DNA of 64,000 bases from Tenebrio molitor (GCF_963966145.1 NC_091049.1:10974001-11038000); one strand, 5' to 3'. Counted from the stretch's first letter, positions 31,067 through 43,165 are shown. Translations and numbers: made by a program. Notes: generated from the letters alone by a model not told the origin.

Positions 31067-32977
31067 TATACGAGCATTGATCGATTTCTCATAAAAATGG
31101 CTGTAAAATATACCGAAACATTAAAACCTAATAACTTTAAAATTCCTTGACCATTTTTTTTTTTTAATTTGACAGTAGTTTAGCATGGATGAAAGGCTAT
31201 TGTACCAATTTTGAGCAATTTTCGCCATTTTTCAATGTTTACTCCAGTTCACCCTTAAAACATACCCCAAAACACCAAATCCAACACATCACAAGCCAAT
31301 GCCCACTGCATTAATAATAATACCATTAATACATAATGATGTTACCCACCTCTAAATTTGGGGTCCCTCTCCCATTCTGAACTATGCGTCTTTTTGTATT
31401 TTGCCCACTTTCCCATTTTTACTTAAAACTCAAACAGGAAGCCACTGAGCTACTTTTTTTTAAGTCGACATTGACACCTCTCTTACCCTTTTAGTGTTTT
31501 TTTTATGGCTTTTCAATAATTTAGCATCCCTTATAGGTGACCTTGCACCACTTGCTGTTTTACAGCTGTGTTAAACAAGTGTAGTTTACGGATTACGGAA
31601 GTGCAGAATGTCCACCACAGATTCAGCGCCCGAGACTAAAGTTCAAATTTCGCCTCCAATGGAGAGCAAAAAAACAGCAATCAGTTCAGCTTAAATATGT
31701 ATATGAATCCTCATTCACCAAATGATCAAATATGTAATAATAGGCTATACTATTTCCAACGATCAATATTTTACGTAAACTGCTCTGGCAAGAATCAACG
31801 GCAATCGTACAATATAACTTTCTTTTGGCAGCGGTGAGGGTGACTCCTGACTTGTCTCCGTGTTCCGTGAACGGATTTAACGACTTTAGATGACATTGGT
31901 ATTGAACTGGGATTGGAGAACGAAAAATTGGAGGGAAATCTTTTAACTCAAACGACAGTAAACAGTGGTGCGAACATTGGATATTACAGTAGAATTTCTA
32001 GAGTTTAACTTATCAAAAATCGGCCAATTTGCGACTTGCGATTTTCTAAATTTTGTTGTCGCAACTTTCATTAAAAAGTAGCCCAATTTGTGATAAATCG
32101 CCCAAACTGGCTACGCTGGTTTTGATACGAGCTTGACGCGACCTTGAAACACAACAAGAGAAAAAAAAGGGCATTTGAACAAGGTTTGAGTGGTGGGAAA
32201 CGATCAAGGAGGGCGTCCTAAGGGTGTCTGGTCAGAAAAAAACGCGCAAATTCGACAAGTAACTAAAGTAAACAATTACCAAAAAAATTTTGAATGCTGA
32301 CAGTTTCATAATGATGAATCGAATTAAACAATTTTTAATATTAATTTTGCTTGCAAATTACACTACCCGACATGATTTTTCTAACTGACCCAACTATGAG
32401 AATTTCTTATACCTTTCATTTATTAGAACTATATGACACCCGATTTCCATATTCCATCACGTCACGTTTGCGAACTAGACACCTATGAACATTTTTTATG
32501 TACTCGTGTATAATAATATATTCATTGTAAATTCATTTCTTTTACAAGCATGAAGAGTACACTAGAAGGTGCAAAATGAAGTAGGCTTAAGTTGTGTTTG
32601 GCATATGTACCAGTGCATATGGTATCCCGCTATGATGGGTGATTTTTGTTGGGTTCTTCAAAAGGAAGATGATAGCTCGCATAAAAGAAAAAAATAAATT
32701 TGTTTTGTATTGGATTGTACTGGTACTTAATCGTCCTTAGTCTGTTAACAATGTGCAATAGAATTATCATTGGTTTTTAAGTTTTTTTACTGTTTTAATA
32801 AAAATAACATTAATGCATATGGGTTGTCACATGTTGACATGTTATTCCTAACTCGGAATCTAGACGTGCTAGAATAAATCTGTTGACGTTTATAGAATCA
32901 ACAGACCCTAATTACCCCAGATTAGGTGTTTTCACTGCAGTTATAAAAAAATATTCAAAAATGTCGGGTAGTGTTAT
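31067..32977. other. No identifiable gene; possible isolated short exon
   Basis: Nothing from a known element family. A short ATG frame at 31608-31692 (MSTTDSAPETKVQISPPMES..., 28 codons) has a fair initiation context and could be a 5' exon or chance. Confidence 0.45.
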
Positions 32978-33057
32978 TAGACATCAGTTTTTTTTTCGGA
33001 CGAAGCATGGGGTCACTAGTCAGGATATGTAGTAAATTCACAAAACTATGGAATATA

Positions 33058-34319
33058 CAGGGTGGTCCCGATATAACCTGCCAAAAAAATTCTGGGTCAT
33101 TAGAAAGATCTAACAAGTCCAAAAAACCCCCCTTCGCTAGGTCCAAAATAATGGGGATAAATTAACCCCTATCCACACCCATTCGACGCTGCTGACCACA
33201 AAAATACGTACCTACTCAGGAATTAATTGTTGGTGTTTGTAAGGATGACAGTATCTAAGCAACCTGTATCGTTTATGACAAATCTCAAATCTGACAAACT
33301 AAATCAAATTAATGACATTTATTGAAAACGCTGTACACTGCGTGCGTTAATTCACCAGCTTATTTAGGTACAAAAGCTGATTTTGTAGACTGAGATGATT
33401 GAGTAATAAATAAAGTGGTGTTCCTCAATGTGTAAATAAATGTAGAGGTAGTGTGTGTGCAAAATTGTGGAAGAACTGTGTAATAAGAGTATCGTCTTAA
33501 TTGTGGTTAAATAACCAAAATAATGTATCGAATAAATTTATTTAGACTTTGCATATTCGTACTTTCACCTCTAACTGAGAATATCTACTAACTAATGAAA
33601 GGTAAACTAGACTAGAAACATTATTTTATAATAAATGTTCTGTGTGCCTTCCGTTGGCATTTAAGCACATTTGAGTACGCTGGTACCAATTTTCATAAAC
33701 AGAATTCAGCATTTCTGGGTTTTTACGAATCTGGTTCGCGGCGTCTGTTACGCGTTTCTGGAGTTGGCTTTTTGTATTTATTTCAACTTCGTATACCAAA
33801 TCTTTCGTGTGGCCCCAAAAATTAAAATCCAGAGGGGTTAAATGGAGGATCGGGGACGCCATCGTATTGGAATCAGTCAGAACCAACCTCACATAAATGC
33901 AGATGTAGCTCCACAAAAGTACAACGAGACGGAAGGACTCCTTCAGGAAAACGCTCGCCGTATGGTAGCCTTGCCGGTCTTGAATTACCACGTGTTTCGC
34001 CATAGAGTAAGTGCAAATCGGCGTAATCTTGTTTCGTGGATTTCATAACTTTTTGAAGGATTCGCAAATTTAAAATTAAACTTGACAAATGTCATAGGTG
34101 TTGCAGGTACCGTTGCTAAAGAAATCGCAGCCAAGTAACCAGAATTACCTTTTTAAAACCGATTAACTCATTAGCGTACAGCGAATTTTGACCAAATTTT
34201 CAATTATTTTTATCTCGAAAACGAAAAGACTTTTATTAGAAACTTTTTTTGTGTATAAGTTCTACTCATCGTCACCTATTACTGGATTTCTTCTGGCAGG
34301 TTATATCGGGACCACCCTG
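33058..34319 (-). mobile_element. Tc1/mariner element with 26-bp perfect TIRs, nested
   Basis: Termini CAGGGTGGTCCCGATATAAC... at 33058-33083 and the exact complement at 34294-34319, flanked by TA at 33056-33057 and 34320-34321. It carries only the C-terminal part of a transposase on the minus strand, so it is an internally deleted copy. Confidence 0.9.
33626..34003 (-). pseudogene. Tc1/mariner transposase C-terminus inside the nested element
   Basis: The last ~70 residues read LTPLDFNFWGHTKDLVYEVE, INTKSQLQKRVTDAANQIRK, NPEMLNSVYENWYQR and CLNANGRHTEHLL. 'spDLtPlDFflWG.lk..vY' is the third-catalytic-acid region of this family, and the tail motif is typical. The first ~50 residues of the open frame are unrelated. 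The HTH and first catalytic domain are deleted. Confidence 0.8.
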
Positions 34320-34870
34320 TAGAGTTCACAAAACCCACATGAATTTGTAGAAACCCGACGATTGCATCCTATATAAAGGTTGGAGTATGAATTGCTGCTT
34401 CAGGAAGGCGTTTAATTCGACCAATATTTTTCCATGAAACTATAAATGTCACTAGCTACCGGGAACAAATTTTTAGAAATATTTATGAATCAGCTGGATG
34501 ATGAAAATCTGCAGAATGAATACTTTCAACACGATGATGCTATAGCACAACACAACACGAGACTCTATTTTTAACAATTTTATGGGAATAGAATTATAAG
34601 TAATAGATGGAGGTGGGATACGATTAAATCCTGAATTTCCCCCCTGTTCTCCAGGTTTAACAGCGTTAGATTTTTGTATATTTGGCCATTTAAAAAATGA
34701 AGTTTTTAAAAGGTGAATGCACACTTTGGAAGAACTATGGAGGAAATAACAAACTGCTGCAATATTATAGATCAGCAGATACTGCAGAATATTTTTAACA
34801 ATAAAAAGAAACGAATTAGGAAATGTTTAGAACATAATAGGGGCCACTTTCAACAATTTCTGTAAAACTG

Positions 34871-35190
34871 GGTACTCTTGAGATAGAGAACACATAAATC
34901 CCCAAAATGTGTTTGTTTTAATTACATCAAATCTTCATTATAAGGTGCCTGCAGAAGTTATGTTTTGATAGTTGATAATAAAAATGTGAATTGTCAGTCC
35001 ATTGAATGTTACTAATTGAAAGTGATTATTGTATTGTATCGTATTCTTCAGACAAAAAACTGTAATTAACGAGAAATAAAATGAGATGTGGTATGTCCTG
35101 TACCTAACAGAAATTCGTTTTATTGTAAAAATAAAAATAGAAAAACCTGTTATTAATGAAGTTAGGTAATCTCTGTTTTGGTACCACACT
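34871..35190. other. No identifiable gene
   Basis: AT-rich flank between the mariner relic and the Harbinger terminus. Confidence 0.5.
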
Positions 35191-35379
35191 AGCTGCTTTC
35201 CATTCAATATTCTTACGCCCCTGGTGCTTGAAGCCTCGTACTTCTCGGAGCTGCTCGAGAGCAGCTATGAAAGGAACGGTTAAAATGTGCGAAGTTGGAG
35301 CTGAAATGCCCGCGGTTTTCAGAGATTTGTTTACACATAAGTACATAACCTCAAATAATATCGAACAAAATCAAATAAA

Positions 35380-36659
35380 ATGCAGTATGATCCAGACCAC
35401 ATTGTTGTAGAAGTGAGTTACAGCTGCTAATTATATGTGCAATATCCTTGGCAATATATGTTAAGTACATTTACATTAATATACGTCATTTTTCTAGGAA
35501 CTCTTAGCTTCATGGTCTGCGTCTGATTCAGAATCCAGTTTATCATCTGCAGGGTCTGAATTCTTAAAAAATAATAATGGTAATCCAAGAAAACGGTTAT
35601 GTGTACGAATAAAAGATTATATTCAGACCGTTAACAGGTATTCCCAATATGAGTTTAAACTACATTTTAGATTGTGTAGAACTACAGTTTATAGAATAAT
35701 ACGTAGGTAACTATCAACGAATATGTACGTACATACATTATCAAAAATCATTTGTAGAATTATTCAATACATCAAACGTTATGCCGGTAAATAAAAGCGG
35801 AAGAAAAATCATCAGTGCTGAAAAGGCATTCCTTTTATGTGTGTGCTATCTCAGCAATCAAGAGAGTTTTCGACAGGTAGCTGATCGATTTGACGTTACT
35901 TTAAGTTCAGCGCATAGATGTGTACGGCGTGTCCTTACTTTTGTGTTGTCAATGAAAAAACAAGTTATAAAATGGCCTTCAGGTGATGAGGAAGCTTAAG
36001 TAACAGAAGGTTTCTGGCGGAAGAAAGGGATTAACAACATGATTGGTGCCATAGATGGTAGTCACTTAGAAATTCCCAAACCTAAGACAAATCAGGCGGC
36101 CTACATAAATCGCAAAGGATACCACAGCTTATTATTACAAGGAGTAGTTGACCACCGTAAAAAGTTTATAGACGTGTTTTGTGGCGAACCAGGGTCTATG
36201 CATGATGCACGTCTATTACGAAAATCAGCGCTGTATGCTCAAGTCCTCAGCAATCCAAATTCCATTGCTCCAAATAAATTTATTGTTGGTGACACAGCAT
36301 ATCCCAATCTACATTGGCTTGTAACGCCTTTTAAAGATAATGGCCATCTAACTCGTGAACAGAATATGTTCAACTATAGATTGTCAGCGTCTAGAATTGT
36401 AATTGAACATGCCTTTGGATTGCTGAAAGGCAGATTCCGTCGTTTACGAAAATTTGATAACATCAGTAAACAATTATGCACAGAAATGATAATGGTTGCA
36501 TGTATTTTGCACAATATTTGCATAGATGCAAATGATTTAATTGAAGGTGACAGATTTGGCTTCAACCAACCACAGCATGTGCAGTTCCATCCCAACATCC
36601 AGTTTATTGAAGAAGTCAACAGACGACAACAATTGTTTAATGAAATGTTTGATGCATAA
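35380..36659 (+). CDS. PIF/Harbinger transposase, three exons, one internal stop
   Basis: Exons: 35380-35412 (MQYDPDHIVVE, donor GTGAGT), 35498-35702 (acceptor TTTCTAG, donor GTAGGT) and 35758-36659 (acceptor TTTGTAG). Phases agree, giving about 379 codons. Exon 2 has RKRLCVRIKDYIQTVNRYSQ; exon 3 has the HTH (SFRQVADRFDVTLSSAHRCV) and the DDE core: GAIDGSHLE, VGDTAYPNL and IEHAFGLLKGRFRRL, all three acids present, then ACILHNICID. TAA at 35997-35999 interrupts the frame between HTH and core in the same phase, the only visible defect. The enzyme would excise and insert the element together with the Myb-like partner. Confidence 0.85.
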
Positions 36660-36937
36660 GTAAAAATACTATGGATGAAGAAAAATATATATTTTATAAA
36701 TACCAGTCTTTTTTTAAATACAAATATGTAGTAATGTGTACTTACAATACTAATGTAATAACAAATAAGAGTATTTGGTACAACTAAAAAAGAACAGCAA
36801 TAAAACTCTCGAGCCATAAAGAACAAAAAGTAAACTCTGATACATGTGTAATAAAAAATCAAACTTAAAACAAAATTCTTGAAAACCAATATTATACAAC
36901 ATTTTAGGATTTCTTCTCTTGAAGATTTAAATATCTT

Positions 36938-37866
36938 TCAAAAAGTTGAAGTTTTTTTTTTTTCTACTTCGAGTTTTTCCGCATGCCTTTTTTCACGTTT
37001 TTCAGCTTCTTCTTTTTTCAAAGTAATATATTCCTGTTTCCACTTTTTTTCATTCAGAGTTCTTCGTTTGGGAGCGCCAACTAAGTCATTGTTGCTATGT
37101 GCTGTAGATGTTCCAGCCTCACTATTATCAGCTTCTAAAGTACTTGTAGAAAGAGGGGAGCGTTCACGAATATGACTGACACTAACCCCAGATGTTGATG
37201 ATTCAACGTCTGTGTCTGTGTCGAGAGAATTTAATGAATGAGTACTAGCATTTGTGGGGTCTTTTCCCAGTTGTGCATCCATTGCTTCATAAAAATGGAA
37301 CCTTGCTGGACCCCGCCCTGTTCTTTTTTTGTTATCTTTCGCCTTACGGTAACTTTTTAACAAACTTTTCCATTTGTTTTGAACCATTTACCTCATACTT
37401 CATACTCAACAACTTATTTGCAACATGTTCATATATGTCCTTGCGCTTTCTAGGATCATCCAAATCATTTGTGTAATTTCCCATTGAATTGATCAGTCCC
37501 AGTACTTGGTCATATTTCCACATGTACTTATGTGGATTTCGTATTGGCATTACTTCCGTTATTATTATGCTCAACATCCTCATTTGTTTCTGCAGACACA
37601 GATGCACACTTGTCTTCCTCATCGTCATCCATTTCTTCTAGATCTGAATGACCTACTGGTTCAGTCGCTTTTGCGTGGTTTAAAAGCGCACTAGCAAATT
37701 GTTCATCTGCAATATGATTACTCAGTATGCACTTTTTTTTACTACAATTGAACGACTTACCGTGGATTGCTTTTTGATAATCTTCTACGCTTAGAAGCAA
37801 ATTGTACGTCCTGTTATTTTCGGCGTCCAATAATGTGATTATTTGGGTATCACCCGCACTGGCCAT
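36938..37866 (-). pseudogene. Harbinger Myb/SANT-like partner protein, frameshifted
   Basis: From ATG 37866 (MASAGDTQIITLLDAENNRT) an acidic N-terminal region runs to about 37540. The reading then moves frame into YMWKYDQVLGLINSMGNYTN and KRKDIYEHVANKLLSMKYEV, and again near 37380 into NKWKSLLKSYRKAKDNKKRT and GRGPARFHFYEAMDAQLG. That is a complete trihelix/Myb-like DNA-binding domain, followed by a Ser/Thr-rich linker and a Lys/Glu coiled coil ending at 36938. Two frameshifts break it, though an unrecognised intron could explain one. It converges on the transposase 3' end with 278 bp between. Confidence 0.7.
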
Positions 37867-37965
37867 ATTAATATTTGCAACAATAAAATACAAAAACAGA
37901 GTTAGAATACTTAGAACCGGATCCAACATAACTTTCGAATATGGTTAAAATACTTAGAAAAGTTA

Positions 37966-38131
37966 AAATGCACGTTTGGATAATGGATACTCTGGTTTGA
38001 AAATGCACGTTTGGATAATGGATACTTTGGTTTGAAAATGCACGTTTGGATAATGGATACTCTGGTTTGAAAATGCACGTTTGGATAATGGATACTCTGG
38101 TTTGAAAATGCAGGTTTGGATAATGGATACC
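37966..38131. repeat. 35-bp minisatellite, ~4.7 copies
   Basis: Copies start at 37966, 38001, 38036, 38071 and 38106 (unit begins AAATGCACGTTTGGATAATG), with one or two differences per copy. All minus frames stay open because 35 is not a multiple of 3 and the unit lacks stops; these are not genes. Confidence 0.95.
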
Positions 38132-38351
38132 ACAGAACAACATGGATACTCTGGTTTGGGCAGGTTTGGGCCACACGCCTCTGCGCGCAAGGTGGTCCTT
38201 GAGGGGAAAGGGGACGGTAAAACCAATGAGCGTGATGCCCACCGTTTCTAGCAAATGGAACGTGGGGTTTCAAGCTTAGGAGCAGCTCCGAACGGTTCTT
38301 TTGACCGAATGGAAAGCAGCTAATATGCTACAAATCGGCTAACTTCAAATA

Positions 38352-38807
38352 CAGGATGTCCCAAAAATGGCGTACTAACTACTTACTACCGTATCCAGGA
38401 TATTTAAATGTACACGGAAAAAATATGGAAAACATTTTTCAGACAAAAAAATAAATTATTATTATTTTTATTATTAACGGTAATACAATGTAAACAAAGA
38501 TGTACTCGTACATCATTACCTTGCAATGTTACCGTAGTGGATTTAAAATATTTGTTTCGATTTCCAAAGCTTCTAAATTCACTATTGTGCAGGATTAGAT
38601 TGGTAGTGAGTAATCTTGTAGTTTGTGATAATATGTACGATTAGAGGTAGCTGTCATGACAATTTAATACATATATTTCAAAATAATTTTCCTGTTGAGT
38701 GCCACTTTCAAGGACCGCCAAATCACCAATTAAGTCCAATAGAATTTTTTAAACATTTTTCTTCTACACCGTAGTGCACCGTTAGTACGCCATTTTTGGG
38801 ACACCTG
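38352..38807. mobile_element. Tc1/mariner-type non-autonomous element (456 bp)
   Basis: Ends CAGGATGTCCCAAAAATGGC and complement (one indel), flanked by TA. Near 38700-38750 the plus strand retains a decayed GPPNHQLSPIEFF, equivalent to the RSPDLSPIEFF catalytic-acid region, so it derives from a transposase-bearing copy. Confidence 0.85.
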
Positions 38808-39087
38808 TATATTCGAGTTCCACAGAACTAAAGAAATAAATATTCTTTTCTAGACACTGTAGCTTCATCCTTGGAAATTTCATTTATAACAAATGTTCGA
38901 AATGACCACCGTTTTGCTCTATGCACAAATTGACCCTAAGTTTTAATTTTAGAACACGCTTAACGTGTTAACGTCTATGTTTTGAATTTCTAAACTGATA
39001 GCATCTTTCAACTCTTCCACGGTGTGTAATCAATTAATCATCAAGGACAAGCTGAAAAAATTGATTTAAAATATTGTTTCTGTATAT

Positions 39088-39602
39088 TTATGCAGTAATT
39101 GTCTCATTAAAAAAGATTGGCCCTATTATTCGCCTTCTCGAAATTGCTACCCAAACACCAATTTTTATTGGGTGTAAAGAAGATTCTGAGAAGACATGAG
39201 GATTTTCGGTTGCCCATGTTCTGTAATTCTGGCTATTTACATATCCAGATAACTGGAACCATGCCTCGTCCATGAAGAAAGTTAAGTCCAAAATGTTGTC
39301 ATTACATATTCAAATTTTTATAAACCAATGACAATACCTTAGCCTTGCAGCACTTTGCGCTGATAGTCGGCGGTTTTGAATTTCTTGGTGATTTCTGTCT
39401 ATTTCCCTTTGCAGATACAATTTTTGGTTTCAAAACCAAACGTTCTGAACGTTTTGTAGTCAAAGTCGAAGTCAGGGAATGCTTCCCGAAATTGCTCTAT
39501 GCAGAACTGCAGAGAGTAGGTCCATGAGCCGTCTTCGTTGCGTGTACCACTTTGAAAATGTGCGATAAGTATGTAGGCATATTGTTCTTTTGTGAAAAGC
39601 AT
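39088..39602 (-). pseudogene. Tc1/mariner (IS630-like) transposase relic
   Basis: Frame 39602-39399 is the N-terminus: MLFTKEQYAYILIAHFQSGT, then LQFCIEQFREAFPDFDFDYKT, a DNA-binding lead-in. After a deletion, 39291-39088 continues with LTFFMDEAWFQLSGYVNSQN (first catalytic Asp in DEAW), HPIKIGVWVAISRRRIIGPI and FFNETITA. The end is truncated, and the HTH-to-core linker is lost. Same family as the relic at 33-34.9 kb. Confidence 0.8.
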
Positions 39603-40364
39603 TGCAAATTGACTTCACAATTTTCAAAATTGCTCGCCTATGAACTGTCAAAGAAATGTCAACTTTACCCTACCCACGCAGTTGCTACATACATTTTTTC
39701 GTTGACCGCAAACTTTTTTTTTGTGACAAAATTTCAAATTAAAGCCAAATCAAAACCAATTTCACCTTTTTCGATAAAGATGAGACCTTATAAAATACCT
39801 TCATCCTTTTTTTGTCTCCACAAAGAGTGTCAGAAGACGTCAACTCCATTCTCATTCAATTTCACGTAAAAATTACGGTTGCTAAGAAAACCTAGTTACC
39901 TTTGAAAAATATGACATGCGAATTATAACCAAAAAGATCGGCTTTTGAAAAAGTGAATTAGTAATTGTGCGTTTGTTGAGCTATAAAATATAGAAAACTC
40001 TGCTGCACTAGCTGCTGCAGTGTTGGTAAGTGCAAAAAATGCATGTTCGAGGTTGTTTATACATCAAAATATCGTCAAAACGTCAAAATCGCAAAAATCG
40101 TTGATTAATGAAAAATAGTGTATTAATGAGGTCCATTAATACAGTATATTTTATTCCGCAATATTATCGGAAATTTTTGTATTATAAAACAAAAATGTTT
40201 ATGTAATTATGTTATAAGTAAAATAATCTTTTAGACAAAATAATTCATTAATATTGAAATTAACAAGCGGTCAACGCAAAAAATAATAAATCTGACAATG
40301 CGGTGGCAACAAAATGTTGAACAGTACTGACAGAAAAAAAAGTTGCATTCGTTCACTGAATCAG
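39603..40364. other. No identifiable gene
   Basis: AT-rich, no coding similarity or repeat termini that I can support. Confidence 0.5.
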
Positions 40365-42520
40365 TTAGTCCAACATGAAAAAAACAATCATACCAAATTC
40401 GGTCCCAAAAAGATAGCGAATGCCTAATAGGTATGTATCGGGTGTTTTTTTAAATTTCACCTCGCAGTGCTTGCTCGCTTCGCTTGCTCTTTTACCCTTT
40501 CTAATAGTTTTAGCGTACCATAATGTTTTCTTTAGAGAAATTGAACAATCTTGAACCCTTTCGTTCGATTTTACCCCTGTTTCAGTATCGTTTTTGAAAC
40601 ATTCTTGATTTTCTGTTCTCCACATCGTAACTTTTGTATCGGTTCGACTGATTCCAGTTTCTACAGTATCAAGTTGATTTAAAGTAGATTCACCGGTCAG
40701 AAACATAATGGGAATATCATTTATATTAAACGAATCCCAGTTACTACTTTCTTCGTTAGTCGGAATTTCTTTTAACTCCTCGATTATAACATTTTCTGTT
40801 AACGGTTGAGTTGACGTGGAATATTTAACAACCTCATTACGTTTCTCGTCTAATGGTACAAAATTTTTCCATAGCTTATAAAGAAGGCATTGCTCGTTTG
40901 GATCATTTTCATACTCTTGTTCACGCATGCATAATATTTCAGATCCAACAATATTTGCAAAATCTTTGTAGCTCAAATATGTGCCATCAATGTTTTTACT
41001 CGTAAAGTCCAGAAGCCCGAAATCCATTTTTAATTATTTCGATTTTAGCATTGCGATCTACAGCAAGTTTGAGAACAGGAGCGAAATGCTCCTTAGTCAG
41101 AGTTTCCAAAGGATGGTTTCTTCTCCACTCAACAACCGCTTTTTCCACCCATTTTTTATCGGCTTGAATGCCGCAACATCCGCGGGTTGCATGATAGGCG
41201 TAGCGTTGGGGTACAGACAAATTAAAATTATCTGAAGTTTTACACATAAAGAACTAAGTTTGTATGAGAGATGTGTACTGTGACCGTCTAGGAAGAGAAT
41301 TACAGGAAAACTCGTACCGATATTCTTTAAATAAGGATATATGATGTTTTCGATATAGTCACTCATAACATCCATTTTCATCCAGCCTGTATCAGAAAGA
41401 CCGATTCCCCATCCTGGAGGCACGGATTTTGCGATATTTGTGGGGAACCTTTTATATGGATATACGATCATAGGTGGGTGGGGTTACTTGACCAGAAGCC
41501 GTAAAAGTGAACATTATTGTAAATGTGACTGTTTTGGGTTGGATCCATGGATGTTTGGTGTAGGTAAGTGACGCGGTGTAGATTCATTGCAACGGTCAAG
41601 TGAACTTAAATGTCCTTTACTCCTTATAAAACATAAAAACAACGAAACTAAATACACTAACAAGTTAAACGAAATATGAACGAAGGGTTTAGTATAATTT
41701 GAATGGTAGATGAGCTTTCTCGACGGTGATCATTGAAAATGAAAGTTGGTGGACAAAGGTGAGCCACCTACGTGTGAGAGTCACCCGGTTTTTTACGGTA
41801 GAACGTTAATGACTGACTAATGGCGGACCCTGGTCTTCTCGATGAGGAGGATCTGCGTGATTCGATGCGTGATTCGATTAACGACATGAACTATAGGAAA
41901 ACAATGACCGCACTCGTAAGTGCCTTACACTAATAATAATCATAGACGCGAACCAAATTGGCTCGTGTAGCCAGAACAGTGGCCTTAGAAGAAGCATGCT
42001 CCACCTCATAAACATTTCGTGCCCTTCTTGGAGCGAGTACTTTATTGTTCTTAGGGCATAGATGGAAACACGTTTCATCAGCGTTCATTACTCTATTTGG
42101 ATCATCCAATATTTCTCTAAACCCTTTTGATATCAAGTAGTTTTCTATTTCCGTAATATCTACCATTTTTTTAATATCTGACTCTCCTACGTTTGCACTT
42201 GCTGCTGTCACAGCTTCTCCTGTACGCTCCGAAACTTCTGGATTCCTTCGAAGAAAAGCTCGATACCATGTCTCGCCAGGGCGATTGTTAACAAATGGAT
42301 TGTCTCTTGGATTTTGGTCCAGAAATTGACAGATTCTTGGACATCTTCTTTACGGCGGGGAAATCCACGTTTGTGATTTTCGAAGATACAAGTAACCACA
42401 ATTTGCTCTTCATCATTGGAGAGAATTGGGTTAGGACCAAAGGCTGGTTTCACATAATTTTGACCTTTTCTGAACTGCAAAGAAGCTCTTGGAATTTTGT
42501 ATCGTCTTGAAACCTCTCTT
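40365..42520 (-). pseudogene. pogo/jerky-type transposase (DDE_1), copy 1, interrupted by a solo LTR
   Basis: Read downward: FRKGQNYVKPAFGPNPILSN and RGFPRRKEDVQESVNF (DNA-binding region), then after a shift TWYRAFLRRNPEVSER, ILDDPNRVMNADETCFHLCP (first Asp), then the 449-bp insertion. Next come MFTFTASGQVTPP, a further shift, MIVYPYKRFP, PPGWGIGLSDTGWM, VILFLDGHSTHLSYKLSSLC (second Asp), TPIMQPADVAAFKPIKNGWKK (third Asp), EHFAPVLKLAV, GFRASGLYE and a long C-terminal tail ending at 40365. All three catalytic acids remain recognisable, but several frameshifts and the LTR insertion break the gene. Confidence 0.8.
41530..41978 (+). repeat. Solo LTR inside the pogo gene
   Basis: The 449-bp insert starts TGTTTTGGG, ends CAGAACA and is flanked by GTGAC (41525-41529) and GTGGC (41979-41983), a 5-bp duplication with one change. 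A TTATAAAA box lies near 41625. No internal retroelement sequence is present, as expected after LTR-LTR recombination. Orientation is uncertain. Confidence 0.7.
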
Positions 42521-42697
42521 AAGGGTTTTCCATTTTTAATTTCCTCATGCGCTTGATATTACAAAATAATTGCTAAAATGTCTTACTTTTTGTTTTATAA
42601 GGTTTGTTTTTCCAAAAAATCCTTTGATGCCATTTGGAGTCAGTGGGAAAAAATAGTAATTTCAGAGCAGTTTTTATATTTTAAAAAAATAAGATTT

Positions 42698-43165
42698 TTA
42701 TTTTCTGTACAATTTTACATAACAATTGCGATCTTTTGTGATGGATAATGGAATGTTACATTTTGAACAGGACATTCTTGTGTAACTTTTGCAATCTCTG
42801 TATCTTATTTTCGGTTCTATACGAACAGGCCAGTGGTCTTTAGCGTCGAACCTAACGTCATCAATAGGCCTAGGTACCACGGGACGTTTTCCTCTTGAAA
42901 CAGTTGACAGTTCCTTCGCGAGAAGTTGGTGTTCCTTCTCTGGAAGAGGATGGTGTTCCTTTTTTTCTAGTAGAAGTATAGCCCTGTATTACACTTTGAC
43001 CAATTTCGGATTGAAAAACGAGTTTTTTGAAATTAATAATATTGTGGGCTGCGCATTGTCTCCTATAAATCAACCAAGCATTCACAATGCTTACATCCAT
43101 TAAATGAAATAGTATTCTGAAGTAATATCTTTTGTTCTGTATAACGCTACCAACAACTTATCAAA
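42698..43165 (-). pseudogene. piggyBac transposase, C-terminal part
   Basis: From FDKLLVALYRTKDITSEYYF the minus strand gives VSIVNAWLIYRRQCAAHNI and FKSEI-like FQSEIGQSVIQG, a Ser/Thr linker, then after a shift RPIDDVRFDAKDHWPVRIEP and a C-terminal Cys-rich zinc finger (CKSYTRMSCSKC...DRNCY). This is the end of a piggyBac transposase whose N-terminal part lies at 45.2-46.85 kb; the pogo copy 2 gene sits between them. Confidence 0.8.

Larger units (their letters stand above)
32978..34870 (+). pseudogene. Tc1/mariner (IS630-like) transposase relic, split by an insertion
   Basis: The left piece (32978-33057) contains the SDEAWGH catalytic-Asp region in a broken frame. The right piece (34322-34870) continues with NPHEFVET, the GPIFFHET-like region in decayed form, FQHDDAIAQHNT (second Asp region) and IDQQILQNIFNNKKKRIRKC followed by GHFQQFL. 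This is the C-terminal two-thirds of the same family as the 39.1-39.6 kb relic. A 1262-bp TA-flanked element sits between the pieces. Multiple stops are present. Confidence 0.7.
35191..38321. mobile_element. Two-gene PIF/Harbinger element, nearly complete
   Basis: The 15-bp ends AGCTGCTTTCCATTC (35191-35205) and the complement (38307-38321) are perfect inverted repeats, with GGAGCTGCTC recurring in both subterminal zones. Flanks CTA and TAA resemble the usual TWA target, but not perfectly. Inside are a plus-strand transposase and a convergent minus-strand Myb-like gene, the standard autonomous Harbinger layout. A 35-bp minisatellite lies between the Myb gene start and the right terminus. Confidence 0.75.

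Noticed and set aside
37868..38273. Three overlapping minus-strand ORFs of 87-128 codons with repeated SIIQTCIFKPEYPLSK-like peptides.
   Set aside because: They arise because the 35-bp minisatellite has no stop in these frames. No homology, and the composition is purely repeat driven.
40455..40505. A further CGA...GAG hairpin (CTTGCTCGCTTCGCTTGCTC).
   Set aside because: It is a coding direct repeat in the pogo C-terminal tail without paired arms.
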